From contig JAEVLN010000013.1 in NCBI GenBank assembly GCA_018350325.1, positions 1,612,001 through 1,676,000 of the forward strand: a stretch of DNA of 64,000 bases, written 5' to 3'. Of this stretch, positions 49,258 through 59,103 are shown piece after piece. This DNA comes from Globodera rostochiensis. Lineage: Eukaryota; Nematoda; Chromadorea; Rhabditida; Heteroderidae. How positions within the stretch are numbered: position 1 is the stretch's first letter; the number at the start of each line of letters is the position of its first letter. The notes beneath the pieces are model-generated. The model ran no database searches. It saw only the letters and a list, made by a program, of their open reading frames with translations, and was not told where the DNA came from. A program made the translations under genes and the position numbers.

Positions 49258-49892
49258 AAAATTCTTTGAAATTTGAAAATTTCATTTTTGATTTAACACG
49301 GATTTTCATTCGTTACATACTCAAATAAATTTGGACTTTTAGCAAAGAAAAATGAAGTCCAACATGAAAAAAATGTAGGGTTGGTGGGCAGTTCATGAAA
49401 ATTCTTAGGTTATTTGAATTGAAAAATTGCCGGTTCTACTGGCTAAGAACCGCCAACCCTATCTCCCGCCGGAGGTCGACTTGGCCCAATTCGAAAACTT
49501 TCCCGAGGTTGGCTCTCAAAGAAAAATGCCGGGACGGTTAATGGGGTCTGTTGGCACGGATTTAAAAAAAAAGCTGTTGGAAATTCAATCCAATATTTTC
49601 AAGAAGAATCATAAAAATTTGCTTTGGTGGAGTTTGGAGAATTTTAATCTCGAATCTTTGGGCAAAAATCTGGTTTTTGGACCAATTTCTTAACAAATTC
49701 CAATTTTCTCGGCGGCGTCTATCGGCACGTCGACTCAACCCCCCCCCCCTTCCTCTGCCCGCTTTTCCGGATTTGCTTCCAAAAAGATCGGAATCCGGCA
49801 TCCAGTTACACATCCCTGTTTTTTATGCTTAACTGTCTGTTGTTTATTTTCCATAATTCAAATACAACATTTTAAAATATATTTGTTTTGAG
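49258..49892. other. Intergenic with small inverted-repeat elements
   Basis: A TAGGGTTGGTGGGCAGTT ... AACCGCCAACCCTA element spans about 49377-49461. A cggcggcgtctatcggcac dispersed repeat with poly-C lies at 49705-49752. An isolated end ccagttacacatccctg (to 49819) matches the element at 55800. No gene seen. Confidence 0.5.
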
Positions 49893-50001
49893 TAGAGAAA
49901 GGACTTGAGGACCGATCGAGAATCTCGAAAAATCTCGAAGATCTCGAAAAAATTCGTTCGGTCGAGATTTTGATCGAGAATCTTGATCGGTCCTTTCTCT
50001 A
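49893..50001. mobile_element. hAT-like element, cgagaatctcg interior
   Basis: Termini TAGAGAAAGGACTTGAG and GATCGGTCCTTTCTCTA; flanks gttttgag and gtttttag match at 7 of 8. Confidence 0.75.
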
Positions 50002-50120
50002 GTTTTTAGTGCAAATTGTATTGAAGACTTGTCAAAAATCGAAAAATAAAAATTATTCCCGAAAATTGAATAAAAAAGCGATAGTCCAATCATTGGCACA
50101 TTCATTCATTCATCAATTGG

Positions 50121-50378
50121 TCATTTTGGTGGTTTGTAAGCGTGAAATTTTGATCTATTGCACTTGGACTGTCTGAGTGCCGGTTCTGGTTTTATTGTAC
50201 AACAAAGCCAACACATAATCCATTCTTTCTTCTGGTTATCATTATCGTTGGACGGCGCAGTGCTCGCCGTCTTTGAAGCCTTGCTCAAAATGGCATTATT
50301 TTTTTCTGGCATTCCGTTACAAATGGCACACAATGCCAAAATGGTGAACACAAGAAGACGAACATAAAGTGGACTCAT
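50121..50378 (-). CDS. Small secreted protein, 85 aa, single exon
   Basis: It begins MSPLYVRLLVFTILALCAIC, a good signal peptide with likely cleavage after NG. The mature part is about 63 residues, Ser/Asn-rich at first (TASTAPSNDNDNQ) and then Cys-rich (MCWLCCTI, KCNRSKF). No homologue is recognised. Signal peptide plus short Cys-bearing body fits a neuropeptide-like, antimicrobial or effector-type secreted product; which one cannot be said. The reading frame is open from the only good ATG to TGA. Confidence 0.6.
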   Translation of the reverse strand: MSPLYVRLLVFTILALCAICNGMPEKNNAILSKASKTASTAPSNDNDNQKKEWIMCWLCCTIKPEPALRQSKCNRSKFHAYKPPK

Positions 50379-51109
50379 TTTGTAATAATATGTAGGTATA
50401 TTTTGCTAAAATTGGTGTTTTAAAAGACCAACAACAAATAATGGTTAGGTGTTTAACCAAAATTATGAATTAAAATATATTATATTTTTATTGTTCGGGT
50501 GTTGTGACGGAGTTGCGGGTCGAAGATGATACCAAATGAATGCTCTCGATGAGGAGAAGCAATTAATAAGCAAAAACTAAGCGATCTGATAATTATGAAA
50601 AAAGTTATGGTTAGAAAACCTCCAAAAATGGCCATTTTTGGAGTTTTTCAACTTTTTTTGGCTAATATGTTTAGAAAATGAATGGATTATACACGACAAA
50701 TTGTGACGTTTGCAAGCATTCAATCGATATACACAACATCCGTCAAGAAAATAACTCTCCACCCACTCTAATCAAATCATTCAAAATGAAAGAAAATAAT
50801 AACATATTTTATCGAGATTTCGCTTTTTCAAAAACCGGGATCGGGAAAGCCGGGATCGGGATCAGCATCGCGAACCGGGATGGGGATCGGGGATTTCGCT
50901 TTTTCAACAACAAGGATCGGGGTTAGTCGGGATTGACAAAGCGTTTTTTTGTAATTTTAATGAATTTTGTTGAGATTTGCAACCAAATTGAACAAGATTT
51001 GTTAAGAAAATTGGTCCAAAAATTACGAATTTTGCAAAGCAAAAGAGTCCCCCCCCCCGCCCCCTATGGTTTTTTTGATTTCGTCCAACAATGAAATAAA
51101 AAACTTGTA
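50379..51109. other. Intergenic, no gene seen
   Basis: Short ccgggatcggg repeats near 50830-50925 resemble the interior of the hAT-like elements. Poly-C at 51050-51058. Confidence 0.45.
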
Positions 51110-51640
51110 AATTGTCATCAAATTTTTTTTTTAATTGAAAAAAGTTAAAAGGTAATTGGCACTCCACAAAAATGTAAATTTATTTTTAATTGAAAAAAGT
51201 TAAAAGGTAATTGGCACTCCACAAAAATGTAAATTTTTTTTTTAATTGAAAAAAGTTAAAAGGTAATTCAAAAATGTAAATTTTTTTTAATTGAAAAAAG
51301 TTAAAAAGTAATTGGCACTCCACAAAAATATAAATTTTTTTTTTAATTGAAAAAAGTTAAAAGGTAATTCAAAAATTTAAATTTTTTTTAATTGAAAAAA
51401 GTTAAAAGGTAAGGCACTCCACAAAAATATAAATTTTTTTTTTAATTGAAAAAAGTTAAAAGGTAATTCAAAAATTTAAATTTTTTTTAATTGAAAAAAG
51501 TTAAAAGGTAAGGCACTCCACAAAAATATAAATTTTTTTTTTAATTGAAAAAAGTTAAAAGGTAATTCAAAAATTTAAATTTTTTTTAATTGAAAAAAGT
51601 TAAAAGGTAATTGGCACTCCACAAAAATATAAATTTTTTT
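51110..51640. repeat. AT-rich tandem array, about 60-bp units and 44-bp variants
   Basis: Unit aattgaaaaaagttaaaagg plus taattggcactccacaaaaa plus tgtaaattttttttt; alternate units lack ggcactccac. About nine to ten copies. Confidence 0.92.
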
Positions 51641-52385
51641 TTAAAATTAAGAACAATTGCTCATTTGTGTGAATGGCACTCGACAAACTTTTTTCATACA
51701 CAAAAATGTGAACAGTCCGAGAGGGAAGAAAAATGGAAAAGAACAAAAAAAAAAATGCCCTACGGCGCTGAAGCAGAAATGTCGTCGTGGTTCAGAGATT
51801 TTCGGAGTTTGTGTTGAAAATAATTTGTTTTGTCTAATTTATAAATTTTTTTTGTTCATTATTACCAAAATGCATTTAGATAGCGTGATGTGCGCGTGTG
51901 GTCTCGATTTTGTATTTAATTAGAAGCTGTCCAGCTGGCGTGCCCAGCTCTGTTTTTTAACAAATGCCAATATTTAAAGCGAAGAATTTAGACTCTGCTT
52001 ATCCATTTTCTCAACAAAAAAAAAAATGCTGAACCTGTCAAAATTGTCAGGCAAAAGTGCCCGTGGCGGTGTGTGTCCCCGGCAAATTCCGTCAGATCCC
52101 GGGCAATCTCGACCTCGGGGATTGCAACGGATCATTCAAAATCCGCTGTTTCACAATCCAACATCCATCCAACACATTTCGGCAAATCCAATCCGAATCC
52201 GGCATAACATTAGTTTTTTTGTATTTTTGAGCAATTTTTTAATTTTTTATAAAAAAAAGTTGAATTTTGCCGAGCGCAATTTTTTACGGGAAAACACGGG
52301 ATTCCTGTCCCGTCCGTTTAAATCCGTATTTTTTTCTCAACCCGTCAAATTGTGCTAATTTATTTGTTTTTTTATTCATTTACAA
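51641..52385. other. Intergenic before the GPCR gene
   Basis: AT-rich; a short cccggcaaattccgtcagat stretch near 52078 is repeat-like. No gene seen. Confidence 0.45.
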
Positions 52386-54461
52386 ATGAATTGCACCGAA
52401 ATTCGAAGAGAAGCAGCGGCAATCGATGGCGTGGACCCGTGGGAATTAACATTAATTACAGTTCAAACTTTTTTGATTTTGTTCCATTTGTTTTGTGCAT
52501 ATCCGGTACTCAAATTGGCTCGAGAACGCTTTGCTCTGTATATTTTGGTCAGCAAAGTGAGTGTTAGAGGCTAACGCAAAAGAAAATTTGTGTGTTGATT
52601 CGTAGGGTAAAGGTTGGCACCAGTGATGTAACCGGATGCCAAAAATTTTTGGGGGTTCAGAGTGCCAACCAGGATGTAACCGGGGGCCAAAAAATGTCCG
52701 GCATTCAGTTACATTGGGGTTGCACTAGAGCCCGGAATTGAGCGAGATCTCGAGTCGAGATTTTTCGAGATCTCGAGACGAGATTCTCGAGAAAGCACGA
52801 GATTCTCAAAAAATAACGGAAAATTTTTTCGAGCGAGATCTCGAGTCGAGATTTCTCGAAAAATCTCGTCGAGATTTCGAGATCTCGAGACGAGATTCTC
52901 GTCTCGGCCGGGCTCTAGTTGACACCCCCGATGCCGGGGTTGAGCTTTTCTGGGGTTCAGGGTGCCGTCAACCCCTGCTGGTTTAAACTTTAAACCAATT
53001 GTTCTGTTTTTTTGATTTATTTTAATGCAAAAAAATACTATTTTAAATTCAGCTTTTCACTGCAATTTTGTTTTTACTTGCAAGTATAAGCCAACACGCG
53101 GCGGCACATATAACCACAACAAATTTAACCGTTTTGTTCTTCGATTACGTCGTCACGCCGTGCGCGACGTGCAGTTCGATCAGCAATCGCTTGCACATAA
53201 CTGCACTGGCTGCAAATCGAGCCCATGCAATGTTTTTGCCATTTCATTACGCACAAAAAATGACAAAAAAGTAAAAAAAGACATTTTAATTTTAATAATA
53301 ATAAAAATAATAATTAAATTAAGATTTATTTTTGTTCAATGTGTGTTTATGCATTTATTGTCCATCCCTATCACTGTTTACCGTTGTAAGTTAATAAATG
53401 TACCTATGTATTAGAAATCAATTTAATCAATTTTTAATTTTAAATAGACAATTTGAATTCTTTTCCCGCTTATTATACTTGGTCATATGTCATTGTTCCA
53501 TCGGTATTTTATGCTGCAGTTGTGACAAAGTTTGCGTGGATCAAAGGTAGAAATAACAAAAGTTTAAAGCGTTGTCCCCGATGACCCCGTCCCCGAAGAA
53601 CCCCGACTTTACCATTCCAGAAAAATCCCCGACCTGACGCCCTTGAAGAACCCCCAACTTCCCACCCCCGAAGAACCCCGACTTTCCTACCCCCGAAGGG
53701 TCGGGGGAGCAACACGCCGTAGTTTAAAAAAGCTTTTAGCTTAAAAGATGTTTCAAAAATGTTGTCAACTTGTTTTATAGCTCATAACCGGAGTTGGAAC
53801 ACGGAAGGGGCGGCGGCGGCTTCGGCATCGGACAAAGAGAGTGGGCGGATCACTTTGATTTGCTTGGCAATTCAAATTGTGGCGGTGTGTCAGTTGGCGT
53901 ATATTTCAGCAAGTAATTTGCAATGGTTCAATGACTTTATGCTCTGTGACCCAATAGGGAAAATGCTGTTTTTCCCAGTTCAACTCGCTATAAATTTGTA
54001 TTATGTTGCAGACGAGGCACGAACAAATGCTTAATTTTTGAATTTAAATTAGTGTTGGTCCCGGGGGTGGGGGAAACCCCGGTCAAACCGGAGAACGGAC
54101 GAAAAAGCGGGGAACGAACACGAAAAAGCGGGGAGCGGACACGAAAAAGCGGGGAACGGACAAAAAATCGGGGATCCCCGTTTACGGGGATGCGCAAACG
54201 GGGGAACGGGGATGAGAATGGCCGGGAATCCCCGTCCCCCCCCCCCCCCACCCACCTCCGAGACCAACCCCAATTCTGAAATTTTCTTATTTACGAAAAA
54301 ACAAAATTTTTTTTTAGCTCTTTTTATTGTTGTTATGCAAAGAGATGCGCAAGAATTGTGCACAGATGATCACCAAAGCGTGGCCCTTTACAACTGCACA
54401 AGTTGCGGCCACCGACAATGGCCACAGAACCAGTGTTCGGCACGATACGATATTTCGATAG
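52386..54461 (+). CDS. Nematode serpentine (7TM) receptor, C-terminus cut by an inserted element
   Basis: Exons 52386-52556, 53053-53270, 53324-53385, 53448-53546, 53781-54004, 54318-54461, phases 0, 2, 1, 1, 0. The protein has about 305 aa with hydrophobic segments in order: LTLITVQTFLILFHLFCAY; LFTAILFLLASIS; LTVLFFDYVV; then after an intracellular NRAHAMFLPFHYA motif (place of the DRY-type motif), FIFVQCVFMHLLSIPI; YVIVPSVFYAAVV; ITLICLAIQIVAVCQLAYI; LFFPVQLAINLYYLFLLLLC followed by KEMRKN. This is the chemoreceptor-like fold of nematode sr families; the subfamily is not assigned. The last exon meets a hAT-like element at 54431, which brings an early TAG; the original tail (EHNSEPFKHRTSTLSMSS...) seems to resume after 54562 and would end at 54657. 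Confidence 0.78.
52726..52917. mobile_element. hAT-like element in GPCR intron 1
   Basis: Termini TAGAGCCCGGAATTGAG and CGGCCGGGCTCTA; interior gatctcgagtcgag repeats. Flanks gttgcac and gttgacac differ by one base. A second pair of ends (cagtgatgtaaccggatgcc / ggcattcagttacattg, about 52620-52716) lies directly before it. Confidence 0.7.
54050..54264. mobile_element. hAT-like element in GPCR intron 5
   Basis: Starts TAGTGTTGGTCCCGGGG and ends CCGAGACCAACCCCA; interior gcggggaacggacacgaaaaa repeats like those of the 6795-8064 array. No clear target duplication. Confidence 0.55.
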
Positions 54462-54562
54462 AAATATCGCGATTTTCTATCGGAATATCGTATCGAAAAA
54501 AAAAAATCTATTAATTCGATTTTTTCGATACCAATATTTCTATCGAAAGTATCGTATCGAGG
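54431..54562. mobile_element. hAT-like element inside the last GPCR exon
   Basis: Starts CAGTGTTCGGCACGATACGA; the right end is near gtatcgaggccat; the interior consists of atttcgatagaaatatcg repeats. Flanks cacagaac and gcaagaac match at 5 of 8. It interrupts the coding frame with a TAG at 54459. Confidence 0.55.
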
Positions 54563-54662
54563 CCATGCAAGAACACAACTCAGAACCATTCAAACACAGA
54601 ACATCAACACTGTCAATGTCGTCGGATTTAACCGCCGTTGGGCAGTTCAATCAATGATCGTA

Positions 54663-55504
54663 AAATAAATTTTAATAATTGAATTAAGTTTTTGTTTATT
54701 TGATTGACAATCGAGTTTAATCTAAAAAGCATTTTAATATTTTTTTTTTAACTTTCAAATTTGAAGAAAACCACCGTCTTATGAAACAGAGGGGGTGCAA
54801 CCAAACCAACCAACGAATAAAATCATAAATGAAGCGTTTGTTATAAATACATCAACCAAATTAAAATTTTTCAGACTGATGACAAAAAAGATTGATTCAT
54901 TAAAAATGTTGACTATTGGCGCTTGGCCCTAATTATGATCATGCATTTGAGATACCATTTTTGGTAGAGACCGACCTGGACCTGTGGATCCAGGCCTGGA
55001 TTTTCCTGGACCTAGATGATTTTTGCCGGATTTTTTGTCCAGCAAATCTCTTAACAAAAACAATTAAATTTTCACGGCGCCGCCTATCGGCACCGCCACC
55101 CCCCCCCCACCCCCCTCCGATCCTCAATTTCTTGGACCTGAATTTTTTGTCCAAGAAATCCAGATCTAGCTAGGCCTTCGTCAAAGCTAGGTCCAGGATT
55201 TTTCAAAAGGTCGGTTTCTACCATTTTTAAATAATAAAAAACACTTTTCGCACTATTAAATGTTTGGCTGTCTGTCTGTCGGCGGAATGAGACAGAAAAA
55301 TGATTAATAAATTTTGTACCAAACAAAAAAGCGCGCCGCGAAATGTGTCACGAACAAAAACATTTTAAATAAAATAAATGAATAATAATACTTAAATACA
55401 TAACGGTTGTATGCCCGCGACAAATGCCAACAAAGCATTAAATTAATGAATTCACAATTTTCAATGATTTTCATGTTTGTCGACACGTTATCGATTTGAA
55501 CGCA
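54663..55504. other. Intergenic; one probable hAT-like element
   Basis: About 54965-55221: ends tagagaccgacctgg and aaaggtcggtttcta, with ccattttt on both sides two bases off the left end; interior tcctggacc/ggtccagg words, a cgccgcctatcggcaccgcc repeat and poly-C. At 55446 the sequence atgaattcacaattttcaatg resembles the start of the next gene. Confidence 0.5.
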
Positions 55505-55696
55505 ATGAATTCGCAATTTTCAACATTTTGCATTATTCTTTTTTTAATTACCATTCTACCAATGAATGCTAATCAATTAGCTAAGCCGGCATCTGGAGCA
55601 TGTTATTATAATGGAGTAAATTGTGTTAACGATGTATGTGCCGGATATTGCGGTGCACCTCCGACGTGCGACTGCGTCATTGGCATTCGAGTATAA
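55505..55696 (+). CDS. Small secreted cysteine-rich peptide, 63 aa
   Basis: A signal peptide (MNSQFSTFCIILFLITILPM, cleavage near NAN) is followed by a short linker and a compact core with six cysteines: C-x6-C-x4-C-x3-C-x5-C-x-C (ACYYNGVNC, VNDVC, AGYC, GAPPTCDC). Such a core could fold as a disulfide-rich knottin- or defensin-like peptide; no specific family is recognised. The ATG at 55505 is preferred because it gives the best signal peptide; an in-frame upstream TTG exists. A damaged copy of the start lies 59 bases upstream. A secreted signalling, antimicrobial or effector role is possible but unproven. Confidence 0.62.
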   Translation: MNSQFSTFCIILFLITILPMNANQLAKPASGACYYNGVNCVNDVCAGYCGAPPTCDCVIGIRV

Positions 55697-55799
55697 ATTA
55701 TAATCGTATATAAATAAATATGTAATAAATAAATATAATATTTTAATGGGTTGGTTAAGACCAACTTTTTACATCTTACATAGGTACATACCTATATAT

Positions 55800-56114
55800 C
55801 AGGGATGTAACCGGATGCCAAAAAAATGACCGAAATTCCGGACCCAAAGTCCAGAAATCCGGAAAATTTCGAAAACTCAAAAATTTTATTTTTTCTAATT
55901 TTTCTAATTATTTTTTCGCTTTTCCGGATGCATATTTTGACCCATTTTTTTAACAAATCCATTGAAAATTCAAAATTTTCTCGGCGACGCCTATCGGCAC
56001 CGCCGACCCCCCTCCCAAAATCCTGCCAATTTTGTAAATTTGCATTTATTGCCAAAAAGTCCGGAATTCCGGCTTCCAAAAATGTTCGAAACCCGGAATC
56101 CGGCTACATCCCGG
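55800..56114. mobile_element. hAT-like element, gatgtaaccggatgcc family
   Basis: Starts CAGGGATGTAACCGGATGCC and ends CCGGCTACATCCCGG; flanks ctatatat and gtatatat match at 7 of 8. The interior carries the cgcctatcggcaccgcc repeat. Confidence 0.78.
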
Positions 56115-56653
56115 GTATATATTAGTAAAAATTCAAAATCATTTAGTCTTTCATTCCCGCCGACGTCGACGGCCTCGACGAACGCAACCGCCGTGCGCAA
56201 TAGAGAACAGACAAGCAGACAATTCATTTTAGTTAGAAAATGATTATTGATCTTAAATAGACATTTTGCTAATTGATTCGACTCCATTATGCCTTAAAGG
56301 AATAAACGAGAGTAAAAATACATTTTGTCAATTTAAATCTCGAAGTATAGTTACATAAGTGAACAAAGCACCCACCAAAGTTATGGCCAGAAAACCCTTA
56401 AAATTGGCCATTTTTGGCGGTTTTCACTTTTTGAATTTAAACCCCGTACATTTAAATTGGTGACAAATGTTTCATTTAATAGCTGGTGCGTCCGGTATTC
56501 GTATGTTTTATCGATTGAACGTGTTTTTTGCTTTTTAAGATTTTAAAGGTTTTCTGAGTGAATAATTTTTCAGCTAAGAATCACAAAGAAAGAGCAAAGA
56601 TTAAATTATAAAAATAAAAAGTATTTTTACTCGAAAACTAGAATACTATCCGC

Positions 56654-56747
56654 TAGAGCTGTTCGAGACTTGAAATTTACCGAGAATCGAGAGCCGAGAC
56701 CGAGTAATGACACCGAGAACCGAGACCGAGAATCTCGAACAGCCCTA
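56654..56747. mobile_element. hAT-like element with perfect 8-bp target duplication
   Basis: Starts TAGAGCTGTTCGAGAC and ends TCTCGAACAGCCCTA; flanks ctatccgc on both sides (56646-56653, 56748-56755); the direct repeat extends to 15 bp by chance or prior duplication. Interior ccgagaccgag. Confidence 0.85.
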
Positions 56748-57685
56748 CTATCCGCTAGAGTGTCACAACGTTTAGCCACACTGAGCAGGAAAATTTTTAA
56801 TTTTGACTCAATTTGTTAAGAAATTTTCAGCCAAAATTTACTGTACTTTTAAAGGGTTTTAGGCAGGCGCATATGCGGAGGGGGGGGGGGGGGGTTTGAG
56901 AAAACCCCATAGGGGGACCGTTCAAAATTCGTTAATTTTGGGACCTATTTTCTTATCAGATTTCGTCAAAATCTTCAAATTTTTCCCCGGCGGCTAACAA
57001 ATAGAGTCAAAAATTCAAAATTTTCTCGACGGCGCCTATCGGCACCGCTTCTGAAAAAAAATTTGAATCATTGAGAATTTTTTAAGAATTAAAATGAAAA
57101 AAAACTGGAAATTTCTACCGAAACAAAAAAATTTTTTTTTTAATTTTGAACACGGCTAGAAAAAATATCGTATCGTAATCGTAAATATCGTAATTTTTGT
57201 ATCGTAAATATCGTAATTTTGGCCGTATCGGGTATCTATCGTATTTTGGTGTATCGTAAATATCGTATATCATGTATTGTATTTTGAGGAGACGATATCG
57301 ACAGCCCTGACACTGAGCCATACGAGCACTGAGGGGTATCGTTTTGCAAAAATTTGCCATAATGTTTCACTGCAAATATGTTTGTACGATTTTCTCTCTC
57401 ATGTCCGGACACATCAAATTCAAAATGTTGGACCAATCCGCATCATTTCGTGGTGATCGATTTATGCCCATTTAGGTCCGAATAGGATTGTCGGAGCACT
57501 ACGCATAGGGGTGGGTGGGGGGTACCCTTTTGGTCAAAACTTGTTTTTAATCAAAAATTGTCTGAAAATAGTTAGATAGTAAGGTTGAAAATGGCAGTAA
57601 AAGTACCGCACAATCGACTACGCGTCAGTGTATTCTTAACTTTTTCCAGAATGTCTATTTTAGCATCTTTAAAAACCAGCCGAAA
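56748..57685. other. Intergenic; repeats, no gene
   Basis: Poly-G at 56880-56894, a cggcgcctatcggcaccgc repeat near 57030, and a degenerate element of atcgtaaatatcgta repeats at about 57150-57310 that ends in cgacagccctg, a hAT-type terminus. Confidence 0.5.
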
Positions 57686-57751
57686 ATGGCTAATATCTAT
57701 GACGAATTTATTATTGTTGACGAAAAAATGACATTGTACAGTAGGATGTAA
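57686..57751 (+). pseudogene. Stray BTB-family exon 1
   Basis: Reads [19 protein letters not shown] and stops after 21 codons with no usable donor. The upstream TTTTAGCATCTTTAAAAACC block is intact. Confidence 0.65.
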
Positions 57752-57904
57752 GAACGTTTCGATCTTTCAATTATTTAATCAAAATTGACTTGTTTGAAGA
57801 TGTTGTGGTGCAAAGTTTCGTTGCGAATTACCTCCCACGCAAAATTAAAAAAATGCTGGAGCCCAAATATACCCAATCGTGCCATCCATTACCAGACTCC
57901 TTTT

Positions 57905-58735
57905 CCACACTGCGGACACTTTGTCCTTTTCCCCAAGCGGACACTTTGTCCTTTTCCCCACTGTTGGACACTGTGTCATTTTCCCCACTGCGGACACTTT
58001 GTCCTTTTCCCCACTGTCGGACACTTTGTCCTTTTCCCCACTGCGGACACTTTGTCCTTTTCCCCACTGCGGACACTTTGTCCTTTTCCCCACTGTTGGA
58101 CACTGTGTCCTTTTCCCCACTGTTGGACACTGTGTCATTTTCCCCACTGCGGACACTTTGTCCTTTTCCCCACTGTCGGACACTTTGTCCTTTTCCCCAC
58201 TGTCGGACACTGTGTCATTTTCCCCACTGCGGACACTTTGTCCTTTTCCCCAAGCGGACACTTTGTCCTTTTCCCCACTGTTGGACACTGTGTCATTTTC
58301 CCCACTGCGGACACTTTGTCCTTTTCCCCACTGTCGGACACTTTGTCCTTTTCCCCACTGCGGACACTTTGTCCTTTTCCCCACTGCGGACACTTTGTCC
58401 TTTTCCCCACTGTTGGACACTGTGTCCTTTTCCCCACTGTTGGACACTGTGTCATTTTCCCCACTGCGGACACTTTGTCCTTTTCCCCACTGTCGGACAC
58501 TTTGTCCTTTTCCCCACTGTCGGACACTGTGTCATTTTCCCCACTGCGGACACTTTGTCCTTTTCCCCACTGTTGGACACTTTGTCCTTTTCCCCACTGT
58601 CGGACATTTTTCCTTTTCCCCACTGTCGGACACTGTGTCATTTTCCCCACTGCGGACACTTTGTCCTTTTCCCCACTGTTGGACACTTTGTCCTTTTCCC
58701 AACTGCCGGGACATTTGTCCTTTTTTTCCCCATTT
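57905..58735. repeat. 26-28-bp minisatellite upstream of a BTB first exon, about 31 copies
   Basis: Unit actgtcggacactttgtcct tttcccc with variants (tgcggac, tgttggac, tgtgtc). A larger unit of about 330 bp is itself repeated (57950-58250 and 58255-58560 share variant order). Long ORFs on both strands are artefacts. Confidence 0.95.
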
Positions 58736-58785
58736 TGTCTTCTTTTCCCCCCTGCAATTTCATGGCATTTTTAGCAACAAACATA

Positions 58786-59103
58786 ATGGCAAATATCTAC
58801 GACGAATTTATTATTCTGGACGAAAAGTTGATCTCGGAATTCGCACTTCGAGAATACAGTGCAGCAGAATTCAATTCTCAATTCAGTGATCGGACTGCGT
58901 TTGCTGAACTGTAATTATATTTTAAAAAATCTCTCTATTTTCTGACGCTTAATTCTGCCATTTTCAGCGAATTTACATTGCACAAAAACGGGCGGGGACG
59001 TTTGCAAATCAAAGACATTGCGTCACAATCGATGGATGCGGCGGCCCCGTTGGCGCAAATTGTTTTGTGGAAATGGGAGGAAGAAAAACAGGAAATTAAA
59101 AAA
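58786..59103 (+). pseudogene. BTB-family exons 1-2 without a body (possible alternative 5' end for copy H)
   Basis: Exon 58786-58910 ([19 protein letters not shown] ... DRTAFAEL) and exon 58968-59103 (EFTLHKNGRGRLQIKD ... VLWKWEEEKQEIKK, donor GTGAAT) are open and correctly spliced, phase 2 then 0. No exon 3-6 follows before copy H. Either an orphan duplicate or an alternative first part that could splice to exon 3 of H at 61092, where the phase (0) would fit. Confidence 0.6.

Noticed and set aside
57785..58914. ORFs of 329-374 aa in two plus frames and antisense ORFs
   Set aside because: Products of the 26-28-bp ggacactttgtcc array.
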